DNA from: Diphasiastrum complanatum
Taxonomy: Eukaryota > Streptophyta > Lycopodiopsida > Lycopodiales > Lycopodiaceae
Assembly (NCBI GenBank): GCA_029204225.1
Contig: CM055108.1
Location: forward strand, 9,672,528-9,736,527
DNA: 64,000 bases
Direction: 5' to 3'
Shown: one piece after another, positions 13,943 to 25,305 of the stretch
Numbering within the stretch: the first letter of the stretch is position 1
Layout of the letters: every line of letters starts with the position of its first letter
The notes under the pieces: model-generated
The model's database searches: none
What the model saw: only the letters and a program-made list of their open reading frames with translations
Told to the model about the DNA's origin: nothing
Translations under genes and position numbers: made by a program

Positions 13943-15231
13943 ATGGAAAGGAGACCAAGATCTACAATTGAGTCTGTGATTCTTTACAATGAGAAAGATG
14001 ATGCTGATAATTGGAAGTCCACAAAATATACAAAGAATTCATGGGTGTTGTTGCATCCATAATCAAAGGGCAATTTTTGACAGAAGTAAAGGGCAAAGAT
14101 GATATACAAATCTTATTGGAAAGCAAAGATTTTGGAGTTTAAGACAACTCCCGAAGGTCATTCTATATCAGAAGTTTTAGTACAACATGTCTATATGCAT
14201 TTAGAAAGAAAAGTACAAGATATCAATCCTGATTATCATCAGAAATGTAATTGTAAGTATGTCTAAACGTATCCACTCTACTGTAATCATAGGTATTTTT
14301 TTATTGATGCTCTTCAGATTACAATTTAAATATTTCAACGTTTTTCTTCTTTCAAATTTATATCCATCAAACATAAGTGAATGGGATCTAGCACAATCAC
14401 TTGTAGGAATATTGGATGTGATTCACTCTGATGTTGAAAAGCTGCAATACAGGGGAAGAAGTCCAAAGGAACTTGCAGATAGTGGTATATATTTCTATGA
14501 AGTTTCATATATACCAAAAATGGATGGAGGTTTTGGCAAGCTCGAAATAATTCCATTGCCAAGTTTTCAAAGTGATGAGTGGCCTATTCCTGACAGTATT
14601 ATTTCTGAATCCTTCAGATACAAGCTATATTTGTTGAATTTTTCTCAAGTGCAAGTGTTCGAAGGACACCAACTTTATTTGTTTGCAAGGATTTATCAGA
14701 TGAGACTTTATCAGATCTCATGGATCAAGGCTGGGATAGTAAAACAAATATTGATATAGAATGCATGATAAAAATGTTGTCAATGATCTTCCGTTATCAT
14801 ATCGAAAAACAAATGCTCAATCTGACATTTAGCTATTAGAGATACAAGAAAACTGACGACACATGGCTACCACTAGATCAAGACTTCGAACTAAATGGTC
14901 ACACAGACCGAAAGGAGATAAGCATCATACACAACAAAGAATATTTGACTATGGTTGAGGTGGAAGAGCATTGGATGCTTGATTTATTAGAACAGAACTC
15001 ATGCTATTACATGACAATCTATCGACTTATTTCAGATTCATCATCAACGGAAGACTCGCAAGTAATCTATGTTTATTGCCTTTTCAAAATAGTACAAACT
15101 AAAGGAAAATGACATAATTTGCAATGCCACGTTCACTAATATTTGTCTTGTCACAGATGCGAAAAAGACAAGAGCTAGTAATGTGCTGCAAAGATCTACC
15201 TACAACAATCACCATTGTGGAAGAACAATAG
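13943..15231 (+). pseudogene. Gene X: intron-containing gene of the undescribed element, weakly BAH-like
   Basis: The likely start ATG is at 13943. Introns with GT-AG ends are visible at 14253-14317 (65 bp) and 15062-15156 (95 bp). The last exon has a short conserved tail ending at TAG 15229-15231. The same tail, with changed bases but a kept frame, is found on the minus strand at 63306-63374, so it was coding. The first exon has early stops near 14060-14110, and one frameshift lies near 14690. The centre (about 14370-14560) reads ILDVIHSD, then a spacer, then IYFYEVSYIPKMDGGF; the order and spacing recall a BAH domain, a nucleosome/histone-binding module. That assignment is weak. In the element the gene converges on the protease gene, whose tail lies just downstream on the minus strand. 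Confidence 0.6.
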
Positions 15232-15429
15232 ACTCAAATAAAATTCAACAAAATCCGTGTATAGACTCTTTCATTCAATAAATGGAAGCCCAAGTTGGGC
15301 ATCAGTACACGTATTTTGGGCTCCCAAATTCAATAAAATGGAACTGCATTTGATATATAAATGTATATTTTCCTATCAATGCTATACATTTTCAATCTAT
15401 ATCTGTTCCATGATATCTATATTTTCTAA

Positions 15430-15812
15430 TCTTTATTTAGTATAATAACATCATCTGGTGCGCCATCATCAACAGGGGGTGGCTGAAGCCTATCTCGCGC
15501 CAGTATGTTCAAGATTATTTCTTGCCTGAATCTGTACACTTGGGATGCTGTGTATTCGGGAAGTTTAAACTGCAATATAGAATATTCACATATTAGTTAC
15601 AGTTAGAAAATTTCCAGAATAGATAAATGAATCACGATTCTAAAACCAAGAATAAACAAAATAAATTACCTTTAAAATATCAACATCCTGTTGAAGGGTG
15701 AACCACTCAAAAAACAAATTTGCATTCTACAAAGTGTACCACCCACAGCTGAATGAATCATTTTGCTGGGGTGACTGCAAAAAGTTCAGCAGATTTTGAG
15801 GTCATTTGAGAT
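15430..15812 (-). pseudogene. 3' exons of an H3-ULP gene copy (Ulp1-like protease tail)
   Basis: On the minus strand the first exon starts after a CAG acceptor near 15789 and encodes SPQQNDSFSCGWYTL. This is the Gln...Cys-Gly catalytic block of Ulp1/C48 cysteine proteases, better preserved here than at 62727. After LFFEWF and a GT donor there is an intron, then a last exon with QVYRFRQEII and a Pro/Asp-rich end. It matches 62727-63097. It begins exactly where the piece at 10565-11150 leaves off (intron 2), but in inverted orientation. Confidence 0.75.
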
Positions 15813-16440
15813 TATGAATTATAACATTTGGGCCAACTTTTCGTGATAGAATTTCATGCAGGCATAGTTCAAAACTTGATGCTAGTAGAAAAACTTATAT
15901 GTCAAATTTTAGCATATTTATGCATAAATACTTAATACAATTGATGTTAAATTAAAAATTTGCATGTTAAATTTCAACAAAAACAAAAAAGAAAAAGTGA
16001 CTATAGCACATGGTGTGAGGCAACATTTTTAAATATCAATTTATCCTAGACTTGTTAAGGTTTTTATGCTTGAAGTACTTAGGCTTAGGCCAATGTACCC
16101 AAATTCTTGCAAACGTTAGGTGGATTTAATGTGCCACTCAAGCCCCAAACTTATGGGATTATTTGCCCCAGGATTTATGTTGACTACGCTTATACACTCA
16201 CTATGCTTGCCCTTGGATTATTTTTTGGTGACTGATCGACACCAATGTAGATCATATTAAGGTAATCATGCCTTTGATCGACACCAATGTGGGTAATTGA
16301 CACCCGCACCATATGAATCTACTAAAAAATTGTGGACACCTACAAGAAGATCATCGTCTACAACGAAGGCATATTTCGATTCATAGCAACTTCTTTGCAC
16401 CTTGTTTTGAGCATGATTTCTTTTCCATGTGATCCACAAC
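15813..16440. other. Non-coding spacer, nothing recognised
   Basis: AT-rich sequence without supported genes. A repeated phrase 'GATCGACACCAATGT' occurs near 16224 and 16267. Confidence 0.4.
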
Positions 16441-16444
16441 TCTC

Positions 16445-16790
16445 GCTGGTACTCTTTGGAGCGTGAAGGACAGAAGGAGGTTTCACGATGTTGGTTTCGT
16501 TTCGACCATTGATTCCGTTTCCATCATCGGTTTTGTTTTGGTCATCTGTCTTTTCTCATATTGGACCACAAAGAATTCTCGTGCCAGACTGCAAAGGATT
16601 CTCGTTCGTGAATCTTTCGTGTTCGCGAACCGTTCATGTTCGTCTCCTTTGACTTTTGTGTTCGCGAACCATTCGTGTTCGTCTCCTTTGACTTTCATGT
16701 TTACAAACCGTTCGTGTTCGTGTTTCGTGTCAGGCGGAGGGCTGAAAGCTACCAAGGCTTTGTATTTAGAAACATTTTGTTTCTTCACCG
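16445..16790 (-). repeat. LTR-like sequence with palindromic subrepeats
   Basis: Similar to 26880-27176, including the phrase GGGCTGAAAGCTA-CAAGGCTTTGTA. It contains three diverged units of about 35-40 bp (about 16600-16720) combining TCTCCTTTGACTTT with the palindrome TTCGCGAA. It lies directly downstream (minus strand) of a truncated copia RNase H, the position expected for a 3' LTR or 3' untranslated region. Both ends are uncertain. Confidence 0.5.
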
Positions 16791-16808
16791 AGATAGAGCG
16801 ATATAGCT

Positions 16809-18200
16809 CTAATTGTCACAATGGAGTATAGTTGGTATGAGCTGAGGAAAATTCAGATCCATGAGTAACCCTCTAAGCCATATGATCTCCTTCACTACAA
16901 AGGTGGCTTCTATATATTCAGATTCGGTGGAGGACAGAGAATGCATTTTTGCTTTCGGCTGTTCCATGAAATGGGTCCTCCCACAAGAAATCATAGATAG
17001 CCAGAGATGGATTTTTGAGTATCCACATCTCCAACCCAATATGAATATGAATAGGCATTGAGAGTTAATGCATCATCTGTATTTCCATTATAGCACAAAG
17101 CATAGTGCTTCGTGGCTTGAATGTACCTTAATGCTCTTTGAAGAGCCTTCTAGTGAGGTAGACCTAGATTCGACATATACTGCGACAAGGTGCTGACTGT
17201 ATATACAAGATCAGGCTGTGTGTAGATCATGGCATACATGATCGATCCAACTATTGACTGATATGGGTATTTTCACATCTCTTTCTTCTCTACATCAGTC
17301 TTTGGGCACATGTCTTTTGATATCTTGAATATTGGATCCATAGGTGAGTCTATTGACTTGCAGTCTTCCATGCCATACCTTTGGAGTATACTGATTAGAT
17401 ATTTTTCTTGGCTTATCATGATCCTTCGTCTTGTTTTGTCTCGGGTTATTTCCATACCAAGTAAGTAGTGCACTGGGCCTGAATCACTCATTTCAAATCT
17501 CTTCGAAAGTAGAGACTTTGTCTCATGTAGTAGCTAAGTCGAATTGTTGATGATCAAAGAGTCATCGACATATAGTGCTATGACTACATAACTTGAGCCT
17601 CTGTGTCAGAGGTATACATTTGAATCGGTAGAACTAGAAGTAAAATTATGTTGCAACAAGAAGTGATTAATTCTATCGAACTAGGCCCCTGGGGCTTGCT
17701 TGAGTCCATAGAGAGCTTTGTGCAGTTTGCATACTTTGTGCTCTTGGCCTTGAAGGATGTAACCTTGGTGTTGATAGATGTAAATATCTTCTTGAATGTA
17801 TCTGTTTAGGAATGTTTTCTGAACATCCATCTGATGAACGTCCAGATCTTCGACAACTGCAATAGCGGAAAGGTTTTGAATAGATTGATGCTTTACTAAT
17901 GAACTAAATGTCCCAGTGTAGTCTATCCCATATTCTTGTTTGTATCTTTTGATGACGAGTCAAGCTCTCCATCTGGATATCGAGCCATCTAGGTCAAGCT
18001 TCAACTTGAAGATCCACTTGGTGTCAATGATCTTCGCATTCGGAGGAGGTTCGACAAGACTCCAGGTCTTGTTCTTTAGCAAGGAGTTGTATTCGACATT
18101 CAAGACTGAATGCCAATTGTCTACATCTGTCTTCGACAATGCTTTTGCAATAGAGACAGGCTCGTCATGGTTGATGAATGCATGAGAGGTGTAATGGTCG
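16809..18200 (-). pseudogene. Copia D reverse transcriptase and RNase H remnants
   Basis: Pieces include the YVDD catalytic box of copia RT at about 17560-17590 (ALYVDDSLIINNST). Next come SGPVHYLLGMEITRD and the QEKYLISILQRYGMEDCK segment at 17491-17273. The RNase H piece at 17039-16809 has SLSSTESEYIEAT. Several nonsense codons and frameshifts separate them. All residues of the YVDD box are present, so loss of function comes from the frame breaks. Confidence 0.85.
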
Positions 18201-18381
18201 GATTCGAGAAGACCTTCAGACTATCGTCGATTGTTGAGTTGATGCCTCTCCTTCTTACGTGATTGGGATATCTTCAATACTTGTTGGAACATTCTCAAGT
18301 CGAGGCCTGTCGATGGTGATCGGAGTCATTGGAAAGAACTCCCGTATTGGTTGCTTCTGCTTGAAGTCATGGAATTTGTCT

Positions 18382-19290
18382 TCAAGGAAGATGACATCTC
18401 AAGATTCGACCTAATTTATCATAGACTAGATAGGCTTTATGCGAGGTCGAATAGTCGATAAAGATGCAGCTGACAGGATCGAGCTTCTTTCTCAAGTCAG
18501 AGGGAATCTGCACATAGAAAAGACAACCAAACACTCGAAGGTGTTTCAGACGCGGTTTGTAGCCATAGTAGGCTTCAAAAGGAGTCTTCAAATCCACTTC
18601 TTTTGTGCTTGAATAATTCTACAGATAGCAATTCATAGAAACTGCTTCATCCAAAAATTTCTTGGGTAGTTGAGCAATCGATAACATTGTTCATGCTATT
18701 TCTAGTATTGTTTGATTTTTCCTTTTGACTATCCCATTCTATTGTGGTGTGTAGCTTGTGGTGAACTGATGATGAATGCCACACAACAATAGATAATCCG
18801 ACATTTCATCAGGCATGTATTCTCCCTCACAATCTGAGTGTAGGGTCTTGAGTTTTCAACCAGTTTGTGTCTCAGCAAACTGCTTGAATTCTTTGAAGCA
18901 GTTGAATGCCTCAGAGTTGTTCTTGACGAACATAGTCCTGGTGAATCTCGAATAGTCATCGATAAAGGTGATGAAATATACTACTGATCCTAGAGATTGA
19001 ACAGTCATAGGACCACAAAGATCACTGTATACCAACTCTAATATGGACTTAGCTCTAGTGGCTTGTCCTTTGGGAAATCTTGATCTAGGATATTTGCCTA
19101 GTAAGCAATTCTCACAGATATTTTGAATGTTTGTGGTGGCAGCATTGAGGTTTAAGTCCTTAGCCAATCTGTTGTGATGCATGTACAAGATTTCTCTCAT
19201 GTTTAAATGTTCTAATCTTTGATGCCGTAATTGGGCATTTGATGTACTTACACTGATAGAAAATGCATAATCATGACTCAAAGTATACAA
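18382..19290 (-). pseudogene. Copia D integrase remnants
   Basis: 19290-18856 holds the GAG-pre-integrase region (RHQRLEHLNMREI, with Glu where Gly is usual), a CENCLLGK zinc-binding pair, and the first catalytic Asp region VYSDLCGPM followed by FIDDYSRF. 18597-18382 holds the C-terminal phrase TPFEAYYGYKPRLKHLRVFG. The middle of the core, with the second Asp and the Glu, is in the degraded stretch between them. Confidence 0.85.
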
Positions 19291-19585
19291 ATTACCTTCT
19301 CTGTTGCAGAGAGGATCTCATTACAATCGTTATCCAAAATAGTACATTGTTTTGAATTGAACATAGCTCTATAGCCTTGATCTGTGATCTTGCTAATAGA
19401 CAATAAATTCTTTGTCAATTTGGGTACATGGAGTTACCATTAATCAATGTCGATTTACCATCTGGAAGTTGAAGGCGGATTGTTCCTTGGCCTTCGATTT
19501 GATATGTACTTGAGTCACCAAAGTAGATATACTTTGAATCTACTTGAGTAAGGCTTTTGAATAGGGACTTGCATGGAGACATGTG

Positions 19586-20513
19586 CTAGGAAGCACCTGA
19601 ATCAAAATACCAATGATGGGCATCTCTACTATGTTGATCTTGTACCACCAAGAATGGGAAATTCGTGAGGGATTCTGACAAAATCAAAACTTCCATCCTA
19701 TTGCAGCATCTTCTTTTTTGCTTCGTTATGCTTGAGAACTCGACAGTCCTTGTTGTCATGGTTGGTTCTCTTACAATACTTGCAGAAGAGTTTGTTCTTC
19801 GGCTTCTGTTGTTGTTGATCGTGCTATTGTTGTTGCTGGTTCGAATCAGTTTGCTCAACTTTAGTCTTCTTGTCCTTCGAGTTCTGCTTCATGGATTGTT
19901 GCTTATTCAAATAGAGGGCGAGTGTCTTTATATTCGACAAGGATAAGCTTTTCCTTCTTTCTTCTTCCTGCAATAAACTTGTCGTTAGCTTTTGGAGTGA
20001 TAGCACAGGAGTATTTCTCAAGAGCAACACCACATTATCGTAAGAGGGAAAAAAACTGGACAATAGCGACATGTTGGCATCTTCATCCGATACTGGCGAA
20101 CCTACTGCAACTAGTTGGTTGAGTAGCTATTTGAAATTGTTTAGATGATCAGTGACTAAAGTTCCTTCACTCATGAGCGATAAAAACTTCTTTCTCAAGA
20201 AGAGACAAGTCAACACATCTATAGTTTCGTAAAGACTAGACATGATGTCCCATGCTTCTTTGGAAGTAGAACAATTTGCTGCATGAGCTATTTGTGAATA
20301 TTTAAGATTTAGACACACAATGGCAAGGGCTTTGCCATCCTTTGCTTTCCATGCGAACTGTAATTCAGGTTTTGCCAGTTTGGCTATCGAACCATTTGTG
20401 TATCCCTGTAGTTCCTTTTCAATGAATATCATCCTCATCTCGAACTTCCACATGTGGAAGTCATCACCGTTGAACTTGTTGATCAAGCATATTTCTGAAG
20501 TTGAACCTTCCAT
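19586..20513 (-). pseudogene. Copia D gag and protease remnants
   Basis: Gag starts at 20513 with a typical plant copia N-terminus (FNGDDFHMWKFEMR) and continues through the UBN2/DUF4219-like capsid region to 20127. After a shift there is a nucleocapsid region, then the protease start HHWYFDSGAS near 19590. CCHC spacing is only partly recoverable in the broken frames around 19720-19790. Confidence 0.75.
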
Positions 20514-21009
20514 GATTAAAAAATTATCTAGTAATGGTAATTAGAGTTAAAAATAGTAAGCTCAATTGTGATTGTACAATAGATTAGCATTTGATTATAA
20601 CAGTATATGTAGTTAATCAGAAATGTAATGTTGCAGTTTGGTAGTTAGGCTTTAGCTAGGAAGCCAGCCCTTGTCCTAGGCTGATAACGGGATTACATTT
20701 GTATATAGCCAAAAATGCCACGTAGAGGCCAACAATTAATTCATGCATTTATTAGGCTTATGTCACGTGGTGTGACCTTTGCTTGTATATGTGTCATTCT
20801 CTTTGTAATAATGATGGCTTTTGCTTTGTGAGCTCTTTGCTTTATGTGGGATCCTCCATCATTCAGTTGCTTATGGATGTTGCTTGTGGTTTCAATGGAT
20901 GGCAATCAATCAGTGATTGCATCTCTGATCTGTACTCTCCACAAGATCTAAATTTCCACATAGAATGTTAACTATTAGTCATGAATTCTATTGATAATTC
21001 AAACCTAGG

Positions 21010-21022
21010 GCTCTGATACTAC
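21010..21022 (-). other. Primer-binding site of copia D
   Basis: The minus strand reads TAGTATCAGAGCC just inside the LTR. This is the initiator-Met primer site with one base changed (TGGTATCAGAGCC in the intact elements). Confidence 0.7.
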
Positions 21023-21024
21023 TT

Positions 21025-21911
21025 TGTTGAACCGATTGGGTGGTCTGACCCCAAACAAAAAAAATAATTGAATAATAAATTTGTAGGTATGGGACCTTGG
21101 CGAATTATTAGAAAGAGACTATTACTTAGATCGTTCATTTGACACTTTGAATATCTATGTAGGTGTCTATGACAGCCATGAAGAGTGAGAAGGGGTAATT
21201 ATCAATAGTGAAAAAAATATTATCAGAAAGCATTCAATCAGTACTTCCATACATTAAGAAAATAGAGAATTTGTATACTATTGTTGTAAGTACAACGATC
21301 AAACCGCAATCATGTGCCCAAGAATGGTTCACAGTACTAGTCCTACTATGCTTGCTTACAGATTAAATTATATCTCCATCTCTGTAATAACTTTCACTCT
21401 CTCAAGATTTTTGATTTTGAGGAATCACATATTTTTTGATAAAATGGAGTTCGCATCGAAAACTCTTAATCACTTATGTTTTTCAACTTCTTACCCTAGT
21501 AGCTGTCGCGATACTCTCTTATTTATGTTTAACTATACATGTAGTAGTAAACAGCTGTATTAGGCACATATAGGAGTTTAGAAGATTTGAGTTGTGAAAT
21601 TGAGGAGTTACTACGCATAGTAGTATAACGAACTATGATGTAGTCAGCAGCTCCATTTCAAGTGGTAACTTGACATTCGATAGTTCGTTCATTGTCAATA
21701 GCTCGGTGGTGAACTCTAACATTGCTTGATGACAAATCGCTGATTGTCGATAGATTTGTTGTGGTCAATACTTTGATGTCAATGGTTGCTCAAGCTCTGC
21801 TTCGACTTTGCGTGTATTTTTGCGGACTATTCTGGAGAGTGTATATTTACATAGTACAGGAGAACTTAGGATATGAATTCAGGCGAGTAGGAGTAATATT
21901 AAAGTCCAACA
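21025..21911 (-). repeat. LTR shared by two copia internal regions
   Basis: On the minus strand it begins TGTTGGACTT at 21911 and ends GGTTCAACA at 21025, giving TGTTG/CAACA inverted ends. A polypurine tract (AAAGAGGAG) lies immediately outside the start. A primer-binding site lies immediately outside the end. It is therefore a 3' LTR for the sequence at 21912-22250 and a 5' LTR for copia D at the same time. Confidence 0.75.
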
Positions 21912-22250
21912 CTCCTCTTTAAGCTTACTACTATGAATCTGGATAAACATCTAACATACTAACTAAAGTAGTATGTCTATCCTTTGACAATGGCTTTATC
22001 AAAATATCAACCAACATGTTGTCGGTAGGATAGTAACTTAATTTGACATCTTTATTCTAAACTTTCTCTCTAAAAAAGTGAAATTGAAGTTCAATGTGTT
22101 TAGTTCTAGAGTGAGTTCGTGGGTTCAAAGATAGAGCAATACAACTTTGTTTGTTGCAATGAAGTATAGTTGGTCTGAGTTGAGAAAAATTCAGATCCAT
22201 GTTATTACAATTGAATTGTCTAAAATGATTTTGCCAATGAATAGGCAATT
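21912..22250 (-). pseudogene. RNase H end of a second copy (E) of the copia D family
   Basis: The minus strand encodes MDLNFSQLRPTILHC, then NPRTHSRTKHIELQFHFFR, the C-terminal copia RNase H segment, and ends at the polypurine tract of the shared LTR. Copia D has MDLNFPQLIPTILHC at the same place (about 16815), so both belong to one family. The 5' part of E is missing. Confidence 0.8.
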
Positions 22251-22319
22251 TTCATCTGATGACAGATTTTACAATGAGTTTAATATCTAGATAATGAAAT
22301 ATGTCTGTCATTTTAATAT

Positions 22320-22440
22320 TTTGAATTTGGCAAGGATTCAAGAATATTCATGACCAATATTCAGAATCATCATGACCAATATTCAAAATATTTTGGTGTC
22401 CATGATCAATATTTGCAAGAATCATGATTTTTGCTTTTCC
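22320..22440. repeat. Short tandem-like repeat of an ATTCATGACCAATATTCA unit
   Basis: Three to four diverged copies of a unit of about 25-30 bp built on 'ATGACCAATATTCA' occur in succession. No coding context. The rest of 22251-23540 shows no supported feature. Confidence 0.6.
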
Positions 22441-23547
22441 AGTATTCATGAGTCTAGATAATCATTACCAAACATCAATCAAGTAGTCTTCAAGACGCAT
22501 CTTTGAAAAATCGATCAATTCTTCATCCAATATATGGAAGTCATCTTGTACATGTTTTGCAAAAGAAGACACTAAGTTAAAAATAATAAAAATATACCTT
22601 TAACAATATTTGTTGCATGCTTTCTCATTGTTACTGCTTTAACACTTGTGCATGCCTCAAGAAGTCTAAACTTATTGAGCCTAAATTTTGGACAGCTCCT
22701 TAAGAGTTGACTTTTGCATAAACTTCATTGACAACCTTGAACACATAGTATTGCCTTTTGCAAGGCAAGACCAAAAAAACAATCGCTTTTCTTTTAAAAA
22801 ACACGAAAGTACTAGAATTCAACTGTTGCAAATACAACTAAATTCATTGGACTTACAAGAGGACCAATAGGTGACAAGCCAATTTAGAAGGTGGCATGTA
22901 GGACATTGTAGGTAGTTTTTTAATTAGGTCATGAGTTTTTAGTGTAGAAGGGGCACTTAGCCACACGAGGATAGACCTAACATCGATGATAAAAATCAGC
23001 AATGGAACTATATGAATTTTGAGAACATTTACTTTGAGGTAACACTTGTGGATGATCAATGAAAAACTTGATGGTAGCAGTGGGTGCTCTTGAAGTTCTG
23101 TCTATTGGAAAGAGGTGTGTAAAAGATAGGTCTAAAAGAATCGAATAAAAATAATTCGACAAGAAAGAAAACTTATCGTGCACAACGGAATAAACTATCT
23201 TTCTCTTTCTTCATGCATGACTACGCCTATCAATTTCGAACAAAACAATAGTGATAAAAATCATGTTCGATCTTATAGTAACTAACTTTAAAATCATCAA
23301 TATTACAGTAATTACGTAGCCAAGCATTTAAGCATTGAATTATTAAACAATAATTTGTCGTGAAGAATTACAGAAACGCATACATTCTGAGACAAACTCG
23401 AACGCAATAAAAGATAGTATTGATTTAGTATGAAACGAAACAAAAGTAAATGAGTACAACAAGTTTGCGGATCGAAGCCGTGTACTCTAAGCAACTTCTG
23501 AGCGACTAGAATATAAGTCTGAATTAAGCGCAACAATTGATAAGCAG

Positions 23548-24605
23548 TAGATCTGATAGTGGAAGTGAGTACAAGTCTACTGACTTCAATGATCTTTGTG
23601 ATCAATGTGGGATCAAAAGACAATTTATGCAAGCTCATACTCCTGAACTCAATGGTGTAGCTGAGTGCAAGAATCGTACGATTGTGGAAAGTGCCAGATC
23701 TATGCTTGTTGAGATGAAGCTACTAAAAGATTTTTGGTCAGAAGCATGCAGTACCACAGTCTATCTTCAAAATAGAAGTCCTACCATTGTCATACCAAAG
23801 ATAACACCTAAGGAGACATTCACGAAGAAAAAGACAAAGGTGAACCACTTGCGAATCTTTGGATGTAAGGCCTTTGTACACATTCCTAAGGAAGAAAGAC
23901 GTAAGCTTGATGTAAAAGCTATAAAGTGCATATTTTTAGGATATGATGATCGTATAAAGGGCTACAGATGTTTTGATCTAGTGGAGAACAAAATACATGT
24001 TCGTCGTGATGTTATTGTTGATGAATCTAAGATGTACGAAGATGTGGATGCTAAGAAGGTGGATACATCTAGTGGAAAAGACGGTATAGTGAGAATTCCT
24101 CTTGATGATGAACCGTTTATTGACTTTCCTAGTGTTGGACATGTGGATACACCTCATGATACTACTACTCAATCTCAAGAGGTAGATTGGAGAGGTAGAG
24201 ATAAACCTTTTGGTGCAAAAAGGATTGAAGTTGCAGGTGAGAAACACAAGGAGAAGGATGTACCATGGGATACATTTTCACCAAGAAGCCAATCACCTGA
24301 CATGAAGCTCCCTAAGTGGTTTGAGAGATTGATCGAAAGTCGTGACATGGATGACTTTCCTAAATCATCTATCCAGGGAGATCCACAAAGATCAACAAGA
24401 GAGAGGACACAACTTGATATGCATGAAGCAAATTATGCTCTCTTATCTAGCATTATTCAAAGCAAAGAACCTTCAACTTATGTTGAAGCGAAGGATGATG
24501 ATATTTGGGTCAAGGCCATGGAAGAAGAGATGGAGTCAATTGTTAAGCATAGCACATGGGACTTAGTGGAACCACTTGTTGACAAGAAACCCATTGGCAT
24601 GGCCA
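23548..24605 (+). pseudogene. Copia integrase core to RT N-terminus fragment
   Basis: An open frame of roughly 350 codons begins inside a copia integrase at SDSGSEY, the second catalytic Asp with Gly-Glu-Tyr. It continues with HTPELNGVAECKNRTIVE, where the third catalytic Glu is kept and the usual PQQNG is altered to PELNG. Then come the HLRIFGCKAFVHIP and FLGYDDRIKGYR phrases and a charged linker. It ends just after the RT N-terminal phrase IWVKAMEEEMES. Both edges are sharp truncations. No LTR is attached. The long open frame suggests a fairly recent fragment or fewer hits than its neighbours. Confidence 0.9.
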
Positions 24606-25300
24606 AGTCAGCATAAGAATTAGATCTATCAACGATGTAACGTCAGACACCCTTAGAAGGTGCACTATACTCATGAGCCAAAGGCGCGAGAAGTAAAAAT
24701 AGATCTAAAATACCAATGGGCCAAAATAAGAAATGACCCAAGTAGTTCTAAAATGCATTTTGGCTCTTAACTTTTTATAATATTCAAGTTGTTATGGCAC
24801 ATGGTTTTGGTGAACCTAAAACCCTAAAAAGATGAAGGTTCCTTAGACTAAAGACATCAAAAAATAGAAGGTGCCTTAGATTTAAGACAACTAAAAAGAC
24901 GAAAAAGCCGAAACTATTCTGCGTATAATGACACCCACGTGCAAGGTTTCTCTTCAAATTATCTTGGACAACATGGATTTGCGTAAGATAAACGGTTCTT
25001 ATAAAAGGATTGGAATGGCATGGATCTGCCGTAATACCTTGTGAAAACCATGAGAACCTCACCAAAAAGATGGAGCCTATCCGATACAAGGTCTTAAAAA
25101 ACCATGGGTTGGATATGGAGTTACGATAAACATGAGTTCACTCGTAACTACACTATTCAACCGTGGCTTATGCAAATTTATTACCCATTCAGTTGTCATA
25201 TCAGATTATGGTGAGATAGGACTGGAAAGCATGGATATGCTCAGGAGTATGGACAGTAGTGCATGACATTTATCCATTACTTATGCGTTCAAACATTCTA
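24606..25300. other. Non-coding, shares phrases with 12.7-13.0 kb
   Basis: No gene. The phrase GGAATGGCATGGATCTGCC at 25012 and a related one near 25226 resemble repeats near 12787 and 12860, pointing to a dispersed non-coding repeat. Confidence 0.4.
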
Positions 25301-25305
25301 ATTAG

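Larger units (their letters stand above)
16790..21022 (-). mobile_element. Degenerate copia element D, internal region
   Basis: Read on the minus strand from 21022: primer site, gag, protease, integrase, RT and RNase H in Ty1/copia order, all with stops and shifts. The 5' LTR is the repeat at 21025-21911. The 3' end is lost at about 16790, where RNase H breaks off in the middle of the conserved His-Cys-Asp-Asn segment and joins the LTR-like sequence above. Confidence 0.85.
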
